DNA from: Sipunculus nudus
Taxonomy: Eukaryota; Annelida; Sipuncula; Golfingiida; Sipunculidae
Assembly (NCBI GenBank): GCA_026874595.1
Contig: CM049307.1
Location: 42,728,362 to 42,792,361, forward strand
Reading direction: 5' to 3'
Length of the DNA stretch: 64,000 nucleotides
Part shown: piece by piece, positions 49,001 through 64,000 of the stretch
Position numbering within the stretch: the first letter of the stretch is position 1
Layout: every line of letters begins with the position of its first letter
Position numbers and translations under genes: made by a program
The notes under the pieces: generated by a model
What the model was told of the DNA's origin: nothing
Database searches by the model: none
Seen by the model: the letters and a program-made list of their open reading frames with translations, nothing else

Positions 49001-51032
49001 TACTCTATCGAGCACTCAGGGCTCGCATTTGAAATCAGTTGTTGGTTAAAAATTCAGAAGAATTATCTTGGTCTTCAAATATTGTATTTAGGTTTTATGG
49101 CCTACCTTTGTGGTGATGAAGAGGTCTTCCCGGCAGATGGCGCCCTCTTTTATCTTATCCCTGACCGCCTGACCAACCATTGTCTCTGTGTTATAAATAC
49201 TCGCGGTGTCCAGGTGTCGATATCCCACAGCTATAGCGTTCTTGACAATACTGACGACACGCTCATGATCCGGCTAACACATCCATAAGCAGAAAACATG
49301 AAAATACACACAATAATTAAATTTTAATTCGTTTATTGAGATTTATTTATTTTTACCAGGACATACGTAACTTTATTCATGATAAAACAAATTATTAACA
49401 TATGAAGTGTAATATCAGCAATTATCTCAAGCTTTCATGAAAGATGTCAAGTGACCACATGTCAGACCGGAGAAAAGAGTTTTTTTTTTATTTTGTAATT
49501 TTACAGTTGGTTTTATTAGACAGGTCAGTTATAATCCATGTGGATGCTTTCGGTTCACTGAAGGGTGTTCTTAATGGACAGGTAGTCTTATTAGAGAGTT
49601 TGACTTTCAGACAGGTTTCACTGTAATGTAACAACATGTTCATGGCATCTAAAATGAATCTGATCAAGAGAAGAAATGTAAGGGATAAATAGATCAACGT
49701 AGGCAGTTTCAGTAGGGCAGTATCACAAGCTTCTTCTCATTTTTTGTGTTAACCAGGCCCGGCCACAACTGCACCTGCCGACCTGTGTAATCGACCCCAT
49801 TGCTGGGTCATACCAACGAGGAACCCCCGAAAGGCGCACTCGTTTATGCGTGAAACACTGCTGTTGGGCACGGCCTTCCCATTAAGCCTGTTTTTCCCAT
49901 TCAGCCATTCAATGTGTAGTTTTTTTTATTTCTTTATTTCAAATTTGTCGTTATTTCTTATAATTTTATAAACCCGCGGCTATGCGTGTGTTGTTTATGG
50001 ATTCTCTTTCCTTGCCTAACTCGGCTTGAGTCATCATCTTCAGGTGATCCTAGAAATATTTTCGTAACATTAAAGACGGCAGCCCAATTACCTCTGCATA
50101 GAGAATCTTTGTTCTTTAATCAGGAGCAATATTTTGCCTTTTTCACACTATCAGTTTAATTTTGCACACGGTTCTAAGCACCTTCCCTTCGGCTTGTTTT
50201 GGTTCTGCGTGTTAGTAAACACGGACTTCGTGTGTCTGTTTACCATTACAAGGCCGCGTGACCGGAGGTACCGATTTGCGCATGCGCGACAGTTCCCAAA
50301 CAAGGAGTAGTCCAAACTAGTTCATACATAAACCTTCATATCCTCTGATATTTCTCTGCTGGATGGACATTACAATCCATGGGGTGAATGTAAATTCATT
50401 GTAGAACCTATCGCAACAGATTTGTGCTATAGGTCCAAGGGCCTCATTGATTTGACAGGCAGCACACGGGTTGAAAAACACGGGTTGTAATGCGAGTAGC
50501 GTTCGCGCTTTATTTATGTTGGTGTTAGTGATCGCGTCCGGTCCACTTTTTTTAACACTCGTGTACAGGAGTAAGCCAACGATATCGAGGCAATATTTTG
50601 GCAGGTACCATTTTATTTCTGAAAGGAGGTTCTATTTTTCGTGTTAATTCAACACGCTTTGTACGTGATTAGGCCCTTTTAAGGTTGTTTCTACTACACT
50701 GGGAGGTATTTACCATTTATTGTGTCGCTGTCCGCGTTCTTGGCCTCACCTGTCATGATTGGCCGGACTAGCGGCCACCCTCGTGACTGAATCCAATCGT
50801 TGAACTTTTTATAATGATTGACTTCGCTTTACAATAGCCTGTTATCAGAGGTTTGGGCGCCCCGGAATCAACAATAGCCTTTTTGTGGCCGTCTAGGTGA
50901 TATACGTATTGACATGTAGGAATATACCTATATATGTCATAATACCTGTAAATTCTCCATCAGAGTCCCAAAGGCCATCAAGGGCATGCGGCCGCCGTTA
51001 GGTAGATCTGAATAAAGCTGTTTTGCCGTCAT
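37482..51032 (-). CDS. Aldo-keto reductase, complete, 10 exons, 320 aa
   Basis: NAD(P)H-dependent reduction of carbonyl groups in the cytosol is the known role of this family; the substrate cannot be told from sequence. Exons in transcript order: 51032-50946, 49273-49106, 47114-46998, 46237-46160, 45685-45569, 45240-45131, 41318-41237, 39393-39310, 38245-38169, 37524-37482. All junctions are GT-AG and the frame stays open for 963 nt ending in TAG. Exon lengths 168, 117, 78 and 110 match those I know from vertebrate AKR1 genes. The start has NGGRMP then AFGT (residues 12-23). The catalytic tetrad is D51 (GYRHLDTA), Y56, K85 (FITTK) and H118 (LVHWP). [10 protein letters not shown] (165-174) and NNQVESHPY (187-195) are standard family blocks. 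K269, S270 and R275 fit NADPH phosphate binding. Exon 9 uses donor GTGGGT after GA; this phase is required to read the last exon ([12 protein letters not shown]). AATAAA lies about 120 nt past the stop. Close paralogue assignment is not possible by eye. Confidence 0.96.
38300..38432. repeat. CAATTACCCCC minisatellite (left)
   Basis: Irregular repeats of the type CAATTACCCCCCAGA, with a C run at about 38346-38358. The inverted counterpart is at 39136-39252. Both sit in AKR intron 8. Confidence 0.8.
38435..38935 (-). mobile_element. 3' fragment of another LINE, in AKR intron 8
   Basis: The minus-strand open frame 38675-38914 encodes 79 residues. The part [15 protein letters not shown] then GNWNNI and [12 protein letters not shown] resembles the extreme C-terminus of LINE reverse transcriptases (a T...F..rG...WN.l....s...FK...K.y pattern). 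No RT catalytic core is present. The AT-rich tail to about 38435 would be its 3' untranslated end. The fragment is flanked on both sides, in mirrored orientation, by CAATTACCCCC-type minisatellites. Family assignment is by pattern memory only. Confidence 0.5.
39136..39252. repeat. GGGGGTAATTG minisatellite (right)
   Basis: Reverse complement of the left tract: repeats of TCTGGGGGTAATTG plus a long G run near 39149-39161. Together with 38300-38432 it brackets the LINE 3' fragment. Confidence 0.8.
39630..39965. mobile_element. Fold-back element (AKR intron 7)
   Basis: CTTCGCTTCAACCGCTG and CCAGGTTTCCCCACCAGGGCT (39652-39713) pair with the reverse complement of 39820-39903 (CCTTCGTTTCAACCGCTG; CCAGGTTTCAACACCAGGG). 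AGACCAACG follows in both arms. Confidence 0.65.
40245..40520 (+). repeat. Dispersed repeat, copy B (AKR intron 7)
   Basis: Second copy of the family at 14828-14955 and 15604-15640, uninterrupted across the insertion point. It shares the AAACTCCTGATTGGTT segment near its right end. Confidence 0.7.
41458..43517 (+). pseudogene. Dead non-LTR retrotransposon (LINE) in AKR intron 6
   Basis: Lies in intron 6 of the aldo-keto reductase, on the opposite strand. It opens inside the C-terminal part of an AP-type endonuclease ([16 protein letters not shown], then QSVIDY). It jumps directly to mid reverse transcriptase ([15 protein letters not shown]) near 41660, so the middle, including the first catalytic Asp motif of RT, is deleted. 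Remaining RT blocks are [16 protein letters not shown] (about 41806), LLFADDMV (about 41940), [14 protein letters not shown] and YKYLGI. A frameshift near 42340 moves the reading to the frame running to 43044; another near 43005 restores the tail ending KIIDG and TGA at 43137. A C-x2-C...H-x4-C block (CKYCLCYG... HFIQEC) sits near the C-terminus, typical of several LINE clades. The 3' end has AATAAA and a short TTCTG repeat. Perfect 12-bp target duplications TGTCATCTGTAT flank it (41446-41457, 43518-43529). Clade not assigned. Confidence 0.93.
44931..45108. repeat. Duplicated unit with (CA)n (AKR intron 6)
   Basis: GGATCCACTGTGTA followed by CACACA occurs twice, about 98 bp apart, each preceded by CAGCTT.CCGCACAT.AAT.AT. 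The CA run follows both. Confidence 0.85.
45984..46020. repeat. (CT)n microsatellite (AKR intron 4)
   Basis: CT dinucleotide run with one interruption, on the pyrimidine side of no known exon. Confidence 0.95.
46747..46934. mobile_element. Small CAG..ACCTC-ended MITE (AKR intron 3)
   Basis: Left end TAACAGAGAAACCTC; right end GAGGTTCCATTGTA, the inverse. The inside has GGTCAATTTTGGGACTG and GACCACTATATT. Related ends are at 7079 (TACAGTGTGACCTCG), 49500-49628 and 53158 (TACAGTAAAACCTC). Confidence 0.6.
48501..48604 (+). repeat. 21-bp minisatellite (AKR intron 2)
   Basis: TCCTACTTTTCACATTTCCA plus G, repeated three times exactly from 48531, with degenerate units either side. Confidence 0.9.
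49500..49628. mobile_element. Small CAGT-ended MITE (AKR intron 1)
   Basis: TTACAGTTGGTTTTATTAGA at the left and AGGTTTCACTGTAA at the right are inverse ends; both ends contain AGACAGGT. Confidence 0.5.
50117..50680 (+). repeat. Dispersed repeat, copy in AKR intron 1
   Basis: Second copy of the 28402-28905 family. The middle (about 50290-50460) differs in length. Confidence 0.85.
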
Positions 51033-51319
51033 TTTTATGGATACTGTAGGCTACTCAGATAACCGTGTGAGGCCGCTGATGTGACGCCCGCTCCGTCTGT
51101 GTGTATACTCGCCCACCTTATCCACAGTGAAGACTAAAATTATCAATAGCTTACAGGTCAAAGGACAACTGTTGATGTATTGATTATAGAAGCCGTTCAG
51201 CTTTAACTCGACGTGTACGACGTGTGTATTGTCAGTAGGCCTGAACACTTTATCGTAAATGCCAGAAATGGCTGAACTTAGCCATTTGGTCAAAAATGCA
51301 TACTAAAATTACACTCTCT

Positions 51320-51765
51320 GAAATGGCTGGAGCTATCATCACCAAATATTATGCAAAAATTGGTCACATGAGTCATATTAGAAATTGAGGAATTGGTGGC
51401 GCAACCTGCATCGACCTCTTTTGTACGGGGTCATCGGTCATCAGTATAGTAACCCATAATTTCTCAGGAACAGAAGAAGCTAGCATCCTCAAGATTTATG
51501 CAAAAATCAGTCACATGTCAAAAGTTGTGGAATTGAGCTTTTTTTGAGCGCCACCTGCATCAATTTATATTTTACGGGGAAAAGCTCAAAAAACAAGTTT
51601 ATTCAAATGGTTTGGGTTTTTTGGGCCAAGTTTCAGGAATTTGAACTTGGTCAGTTCGCCAAGTAAGCATACTATTTTAACAATCTCAGAACCAACAGGA
51701 GCTAGCATCACCAAGTTTTGTGCAAATGTTGGTCACATGACTCACATTTGAAATTGGTTCTAGGG
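51320..51765 (+). repeat. Diverged tandem repeats upstream of the AKR start
   Basis: Units share GGAGCTA(G/T)CATCA.CAA, TTATGCAAAAAT, GGTCACATGA and GCGCCACCTGCATC, at about 51325, 51470 and 51690. They lie 0.3-0.75 kb upstream of the reductase ATG. Confidence 0.75.
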
Positions 51766-52299
51766 CAAAAACCTTCTCTCAGCTGTATAAGAATACATTG
51801 GGTTAATTGATTTTTGGTAGAGTCATAGATAGCTGAAGTGGTCTTGTTGGCATGAGTAAGCCTATTACAAGCTGAGGGCTGCAATATTCTTCTTCTGCAA
51901 GATTGTTGTTTCAACTTCTGTAACATTGCACAAAATTTGTTCTAAGTTGTCCTTTGTTAAAGTTTACATTTTAAAAACAATTTGTGGCAGAATTATTGTA
52001 CCTTTAACTACAAAATACTGTGAGATACTTTAGTTAACAAAGGTATAATTATATATTGTATTCACAAACAGAGCTCTTTGGGTATGTAATTGTAAGCAGA
52101 AATGTGGTGTATAATTAAGTGTTTTTTATAACTCCATATCCAGCTTAAGTGTAAGATAAGTCCATGAATAAACCATATATGTTTTCTGATTTTGTTTTTA
52201 AAAGGCATATGATATTATTATAAACATTTTGATAAAAAAAATCTTATGAATATCGAATATGCAGCTTGAAAAAAGCATTGTAGCCAATTCCTTCGGTAT

Positions 52300-52860
52300 A
52301 TTATGTAAAAACAAATTTGGCAACATGCCAAGTGTTTGTCTGTATCTATGTATAGCTTTGCAGACTGCGAACTATTTCAGACTTGTTAACAGGCCAAGTT
52401 TAAGTAAAATCTATTTATAGCTTTGCCAGACTGCCAACTGTAACAGATTTTGCAACAGGTCAAGAGTTCACTCAGAGTAGCCAAGTACCGGTCAAGAGTT
52501 CATTCAGTGCAGTGGCTGCACCTGCCAGTTTGCTACGCTTAACTTTTGGCAACTGCCTGCCTAAGCCAAGCTTGGTCAGCCTAAGGCACCCGACTCAAGA
52601 AAAGTATGATATGTCGGCCTAAATTGTTGGCCTATCAATACGTCTTTGATTGCTTTCTCGTTGGTGTTGCCAACTACAATAATTTTTGCAAGGCGTATGT
52701 CCCTGCTTATTCCTCAAGAGGGATTGGATATATCAGCCTGAATTTCGGCATATGTATACATCTCTGATAGCTTTGCCTTATACAAGACTGCCGGCACCAC
52801 CTACAATAATTTTGACACAGTATATGTCCCTGCTTATTTCTCAGGAGTGATTTTACCTTA
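52300..52860 (+). repeat. Diverged tandem repeats between the two genes
   Basis: Units share TATAGCTTTGCCAGACTGCC and TATGTCCCTGCTTATT.CTCA...GATT. Spacing is about 125-150 bp. Confidence 0.7.
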
Positions 52861-54624
52861 GTGATGTTTTACGTTTCATGCATCCGTCCATATAGCTCAA
52901 GAGTGGTTTGAAGGATCTGCCTGGTTGCATTTCTGTAATTCTGTACTTGCATTGTACATAAACATGATGCCACACATGTATTAGAAAAATAACAGCATGT
53001 TATCATGGAAGCATTATCACCTGTGATGTATATCTTATTGCAAAGGTTCACATGCATTAGGCCTGAAGGCCTTCTTGAGTTTAATCTAGTGATACGTGGA
53101 ATCGTACAGTCAGAAACACTCGCATTGAAAATGTAAAACACAGGATGAATTTGACATATACAGTAAAACCTCTAAAGGAATCTCGATAAAATGGTCGTAT
53201 TTTCGAGGTGGTCGTCTACCTGAGACTTATAAAGTGCAAAAAAAAAAAAAAAAGAATCCGGACGGTGAACAAGTAGTCATTATTTTGAGGTAGTTGCCAG
53301 TGTAGTTTCATTCCAAATACGACACATGGCAATGCAAGTTCACCCATGGGATACAAAGATAGCTGCTGATCGATACATGGCGCTGTGATAACCTCTTCGA
53401 AAAACAAGAATATGGGAAGTCGACAAGCGACTACATGTATCCGCTGAATCACAGAGGGAGGCTTGGAAAAAATGAGGCATGGAATCTTTCCTAACATGAC
53501 AGCCCTCCAAATTTGACATGCAAAATATCAGTCTGATACGTCAGACCACTTCTGTGATAATTAAATGCATAAATGTATTTTACAAAAACATGATTGTAAA
53601 GGCGCCACCTCTGTTGTGTATAAGAAAAGCAATCTAAGATCACTGGAAATGAAAAATTTCAGACCGATACTAAATGGAGGTATCCAAGATCTATGGACGC
53701 AAAATTCAGGCGGAAACGTTAAACTACTCCTGAGAGCAGTATACCTGGGAGGCAGAACAGCTTGCATTATAACAAAAATAAACACATGAGACAATTTTTA
53801 ATTGGTGCAACCTTCTCAGCCAAAGAAATAACAATACAAAAAAAGAGAGAAAAATTAAATACACGTAATAACGGAATCTCTTTAACTTAAAAATAAATGA
53901 TTGTATAACTTATAATCATTTTGCGGAAAATATTCAATTTGTCATTGTTTAAAATAAATGCCACAAGGTAGAGTCACGAGTAGGAAATTTATAAGTGCTC
54001 CTTTTCTGTTTTACTTTTAAACATATTTTATGTATTAATTTATTTTATTGCGTGACTATGCTCAACTATACATTATACAAATAACACGTACGTGCATCTA
54101 TGTTTTCATTGCATCTTACACATATAATGCATCTAACACATATCTTTAGAAAAATCAAAATATATCATATAAAAAGTAAATTTATATGATGACTAACATT
54201 GGTACTAAATGTCAGGATGTAAACACTGCAGAGACAGGATTTAAAATAAAATATACAACAAAATAAATATTTACTCTTCAAGCTGTAAGCTACAAATTTT
54301 GTGTATATGGTCGGTATTGATTTCTGTAGGATTTCTGTAAGATTTAAGTTCGTTTATAAACATGCATCCGCACCAATTACGGAACGCCTTTCAGCATGTA
54401 TGTTTTTCAATTTGTCGGAAATCTGCGTCAATGTGCGCGTGCATGTATGCGTGCATGCGTTTTAGTAACAGCATTTATTTGCCTCTATCAAACAAGAGTC
54501 AACTTCCGCGCACATGGTGTTCCCTGCAGTGTAAGCAAACCAACTGCCACAGGTTGACGTTTTATCGTGACAAGGTGAAGCTGTTTCAGTGTAAACAGCG
54601 GGTGACAGGCCAATAAACACAACC

Positions 54625-60238
<5,614 letters not shown>

Positions 60239-60548
60239 TAACACCTAAGTTCTTGTGTCGGGACCTCTTAAACAATTTTATAAATCATTCTGATATTAAA
60301 CATGTTTATACCTGAGTGTTTGTTATTTCTACAGTCAAACAAGGCCAAGAAAATCAGGGGTCATGTATCTCGTTTTCTCACAATCCTCGTTCAAATGCAG
60401 TGAAGCTATAATTACCATACTAAACAGCCCCAAACAAGCATTTGACTCTGAATGGCCACAGATCAAAGTATATTTGACTGATACTGTCAATTGTGTTTTG
60501 GAGTATGCTAAACATACATCTAAGGCCACCTGGCATAAGGGTTAGAGC

Positions 60549-61616
60549 TAGCCCGATTTAATCGGACTCAATATTATTAGGCCCTGCCATATATTGAGTC
60601 CGATAGCCATACAGTGAGAGTTTCTACTATATAAGCCACGGAAGATGCAACGGATCTGTTGCATCTTCTTTGACTGCCTGTTTATTGCCAAACAACAAGA
60701 CACAGGATTACACCATTTAAACAAAAATAAGTATTTGTTTCATGGTTCCGATAGCAACTAAAATTAAACTTGGATCATAATTTTTTAAGCCCTTAGGCTG
60801 ATGGGCTATTGTCGTCACCCAAGCTGTCCATCCGTCCGTCTGTCCGTCCGGCGTCAGTTAACTTTTACCTTGTGAGCGGGATATCTTGAAAAGGATTCAC
60901 CGTCAGAATTTTATTTCCTCGGTAAAGATGTATATTGACAAAATCTCGGTCAAGTTCGAAGATGGGTGACCTTGACCTGTTTTTCTACATTTTAGAGCTG
61001 ATTATAGAAAAACACTTAGATGCTTATTACTCAGGAACCGTTTGGTGGATTTTCACAAAACTTACTATGATTATTGGGACTGATAGTCTGTACCTGCTAT
61101 ACAAGTTTGGTGGCGCTACCTACAATTTCTGATTTTTAATGAATTTTTATCGGATTTTTCAACCCTGGGCTTGTGAGCAGGATAACTGAGACATGTACAG
61201 ATATACATCCATGTGAGAACAAATATTTAGTACTTGTTATTGTTACCACCTCTAAACACTGTTTTGGCTGAGGGCTTTTGTCAGCTTTTGCTGATATTCT
61301 AGTTAACATTTACTGACCTTTTTACCAGAGGCATGTCAGTGAGTTTAATAGGGACAGAGAAGAACAGTCGAATAGGTGCACCTGATGACCTCACTGATAG
61401 CATCGCTGACTCGAATGATTGACAGCTAAACTTTTGTAACATTTTGTTTCAACGGGCCCAGCACTGAAGAATGACGCGCTGGCACGGGGTAATGAACACC
61501 TGTTGCCACTGGTTACAAGGGCATTGGGTGGTGTGTAGTCTGAGGCTTATATTGTAGAAACTCTTACTGTATAGCTATCGGACCCTTATAATATTGAGTC
61601 CGATTAAATCGAGCTA
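60549..61616 (-). mobile_element. TAGC-family inverted-repeat element, copy 2 (KLHDC4 intron 5)
   Basis: Ends TAGCCCGATTTAATCGG and, reverse-complemented, TAGCTCGATTTAATCGG. Inverted similarity continues about 90 bp inward. Flanked by the exact 9-bp duplication GGTTAGAGC (60540-60548 and 61617-61625). A younger element (60789-61302) is inserted in it; without that insert it is about 550 bp, like copy 1. The strand symbol means opposite to copy 1. Confidence 0.85.
60789..61302 (+). mobile_element. Younger element nested at a TTAA site
   Basis: Sits between TTAA at 60785-60788 and TTAA at 61303-61306. In copy 1 the same spot reads TTTTTAAACATTTACTG (reverse complement) with one TTAA, giving a true empty site. 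Begins GCCCTTAGGCTGATGGGCTA, itself a hairpin, followed by GTCC/GTCTGTCC repeats and a satellite-like body with CTTACTATGATTATTGGG and GGTGGCGCTACCTAC. No coding capacity. A TTAA duplication fits piggyBac- or Kolobok-type insertion. Confidence 0.65.
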
Positions 61617-62113
61617 GGTTAGAGCCAACCAGAGGAAGTAAAATCATACAGATTCATAGATTTTTGCCCAAAGATTATGTAAATTGATAAAACCATGTAA
61701 CCTACAATGCCTCATACAAACTTTCCTGGATCATTCTAAAAGATCGTTTTTTACCGATGACTTATAATGTCCCCATTAAACAGGCTGTCATACAGAATCA
61801 TGTTAGCAGGTAATAATTATATACAGTGTAACAACAGGTAATATTTATTTGGACCTGCAAGAGAGTCCCAGAATATGATTTTATCATACATTCAGATTGT
61901 AACCCCCATTTTATACAATAAATTCTGAAATTTTAATAATTTAGTTTATGTACAGTAAAAAAAAAAAGTGAGTAAATAAATGTAAATTCAAGTTACCTGA
62001 ATAGTAGGCTCCAAGTGTAAAGTTTTGAAAATAGCAAAGAAATTTTTCATAATGAAAATGTTAGTGTTTTACTCTTATGTTTATAGACTGAGGTATTAAA
62101 TGTGTCCTTTTTT

Positions 62114-62870
62114 AGCTCAGCTGACTATAAGTCATCTGAGCTATAGTCATGGTCCATTGTCCGTTGTCCGTCTGTCTGTCCGTCCATCCGTCTGTCCGTC
62201 TGTCTGTCTGTCTGGATGTCCGTCCGTAAGACTGGCACGTTTCGACACCGTTGGACCTACGAATCTGAATTTCGGCATACAGTTAGATGTCCCCATAATC
62301 TCCTACCATGCCAAAAATTGGGTCAATAGGACTTCGTTCCTTTGAGATATTAAGGAAAAACCTCAATTTTTTATTAGAAATCTATTTTCACACTTCAGGA
62401 CTGCCTAATATCAAAACCACTCATCTGGTTTTCTTCATATTTACCATAAATATTCCTCTATATAGTTCCTATGTACATGCCAGATATTAAGTCAGTATTT
62501 TATAATTTAAAAAGGTTATGGGCCCAAACATAATGGACTTTGTAAAAAAATCAGGAAGATATTTGGTCACTTAAGACCAAAAGTGTTAAAGGTAGGGACT
62601 TTTTTCCAGTAATACAACTTTAATTAATCAAAATTTAATTGTATACCAAAAATTAGATAAAAATTTGTTAAATTCTTTTAAATATTGGCAAAAATATAAA
62701 ATTGGTACCTTAAATTTTGCCCAACTTTGGCCATGGCACGTTTTTTTCCTGTTAGTACTGTGGATTTAATTTTCACACCATGTATACATAAGGATTTAAT
62801 CTGTTAAAATCTGAAATATGAAAATAAAAGCTGCAAAATTAGGCTAGTTATTGAATTTTTTCGAGGCTCT
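62114..62870 (+). repeat. TAGCTC-hairpin repeat, long copy (KLHDC4 intron 5)
   Basis: TAGCTCAGCTGACT, ATA, AGTCATCTGAGCTA hairpin, a GTCC/GTCTG tract (about 62158-62225), then a body with ATGTCCCCATAATCTCC and TTGGGTCAATAGGAC. The body recurs diverged at 62966-63480. Confidence 0.8.
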
Positions 62871-62965
62871 TGTTGTATTCCCTTTAATTGTCAAGCAGTC
62901 CACTTTGATGACTGTAGGTCATTCAGTGCACATCTCTATGCTCCCCAGGCTGTTGACATAATTTT

Positions 62966-63480
62966 AGATGTCCCCAAAATCTCCTACCATACCGAAAATT
63001 GGGTCATTAGGACTTTGTTCCTTCGAGATATTAAGGAAAAAAAACTCTGTTTTCCATAAAAAAAGCCATTGTTACACTTCAAGGCTGCCTAATATCAAAA
63101 CCACTGATCTGTTTTTGATCGTATTTAGTATTCACATTCTTTTATACATTTTCTATGAACATACCAAAAATTAGGTCAGTATTGGGTATTATTTTGAAGT
63201 TATAGGCCAAAACATAATGCAATTTTTTTAAAAATCAGGAAATATATTTACTCACCTAACATGAGAATTGCTGAACCTAGAGACTTTTTTTCAGGAATAT
63301 AACTTTATTTAATCAAGATTCAATTGTTTACCAAAAATTAGATCTGAATTTTGCAAATTTTTCAAGTTATTAGCATAAATAAAAAATCAATACCTTAAAT
63401 TTTGTCCAACTTTGGCACTGTTGATTTAATTTTCCCAGCATATATGCATAAGGATTTAATCTTTTAAAATCAGAACTTTC
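62966..63480 (+). repeat. Diverged second copy of the repeat body
   Basis: ATGTCCCCAAAATCTCC, TTGGGTCATTAGGAC, CTGCCTAATATCAAAACCAC and GCATAAGGATTTAATCT follow the same order as 62288-62810, about 680 bp apart. Confidence 0.8.
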
Positions 63481-64000
63481 AAAGGAAATTGATTGGAATG
63501 AATAGCTTTTATTCATGTTTTCATACACCATGTCAAGTGTTGTTTACATCTAGCCCACCTAGTAGTACAGCCTTCACTTGCATTATGTAACCCACCCCAG
63601 GCAGCTTACCTTGGCCCAGCTTAGCCACTACTAGCAGGCTTCCCCTCTGCCCTGCACTCGTCCCCCCAGCTGGTGCATAAACTAGATGAATGTTATAATT
63701 TTTCTGTATTTTATTTTATTCTTGGACATGCTACATTTTAGATTTTGTATTGAACCACCAGGGTTACAATGATTAAAGTGTACATTTAATTGTGTCCACA
63801 GAGTGGTGTATTGCTGTGAAAGTGTGGATGTTCATGAGATAAGTAATTCCTTACTTCAGAAGAGTAAAAGCTTCACCAGGTGTGAAATTGACTATTAATT
63901 CCAGTAATTAATTAAAACTGGGATAGTAATTAGCACAATGATATTGTTTGTCCCTCATTCAACCAACAGTGTGTATACTTTATTTGAAAAGATGTTTTAT

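Larger units (their letters stand above)
51033..54624. other. Divergent intergenic region between AKR and KLHDC4
   Basis: Must hold both promoters, but I see no clear TATA box or initiator for either gene. Contains diverged tandem repeats (51320-51765, 52300-52860) and a CAGTAAAACCTC repeat end at 53158. The 260 bases before the KLHDC4 ATG are free of repeats and likely include its 5' untranslated region. Confidence 0.6.

Overview
This is an AT-rich, repeat-dense animal nuclear DNA window. Genes are split by GT-AG introns and there are no operons, Shine-Dalgarno sites or CRISPR. The repeat content (GTCC/TGTC simple tracts beside TAGCTC hairpins, AAGGTCA-type diverged satellites, many short inverted-repeat elements) looks like a marine mollusc, probably a bivalve. 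That lineage call is an inference from repeat style and was not tested.

Layout. About 1-37.4 kb holds no complete recognised gene. It is a field of transposable-element remnants: a 3.1 kb element with CACTGTAAACC ends and a spliced-looking four-exon unit inside (8.7-11.9 kb); a TAGC-ended insertion with a 9-bp target duplication (15.0-15.6 kb); a 2.3 kb fold-back element holding a Ulp1-type protease remnant (25.9-28.2 kb); a nearly perfect 1002-bp tandem duplication (32.7-34.7 kb); a fragment resembling a MADF protein (35.3-35.5 kb); and a tiny LTR element with an exact tRNA-Pro primer-binding site (36.0-36.3 kb). Two isolated possible coding exons are at 144-248 (-) and 32456-32599 (+).

About 37.5-51.0 kb (- strand) is a complete ten-exon aldo-keto reductase gene, 320 residues when joined, with the catalytic tetrad intact. 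Its introns hold a dead LINE with a 12-bp target duplication, a second LINE 3' fragment between mirrored minisatellites, a fold-back element and several small MITE-like repeats.

From 54.6 kb (+ strand) the first five exons of KLHDC4 (kelch domain-containing protein 4) are present. The gene runs off the right edge. Its introns hold several inverted-repeat elements, including two copies of a TAGC-ended family with 9-bp target duplications; one copy is interrupted by a younger element at a TTAA site. The two genes are divergently transcribed, about 3.6 kb apart. Nothing in the sequence suggests they act in one pathway.
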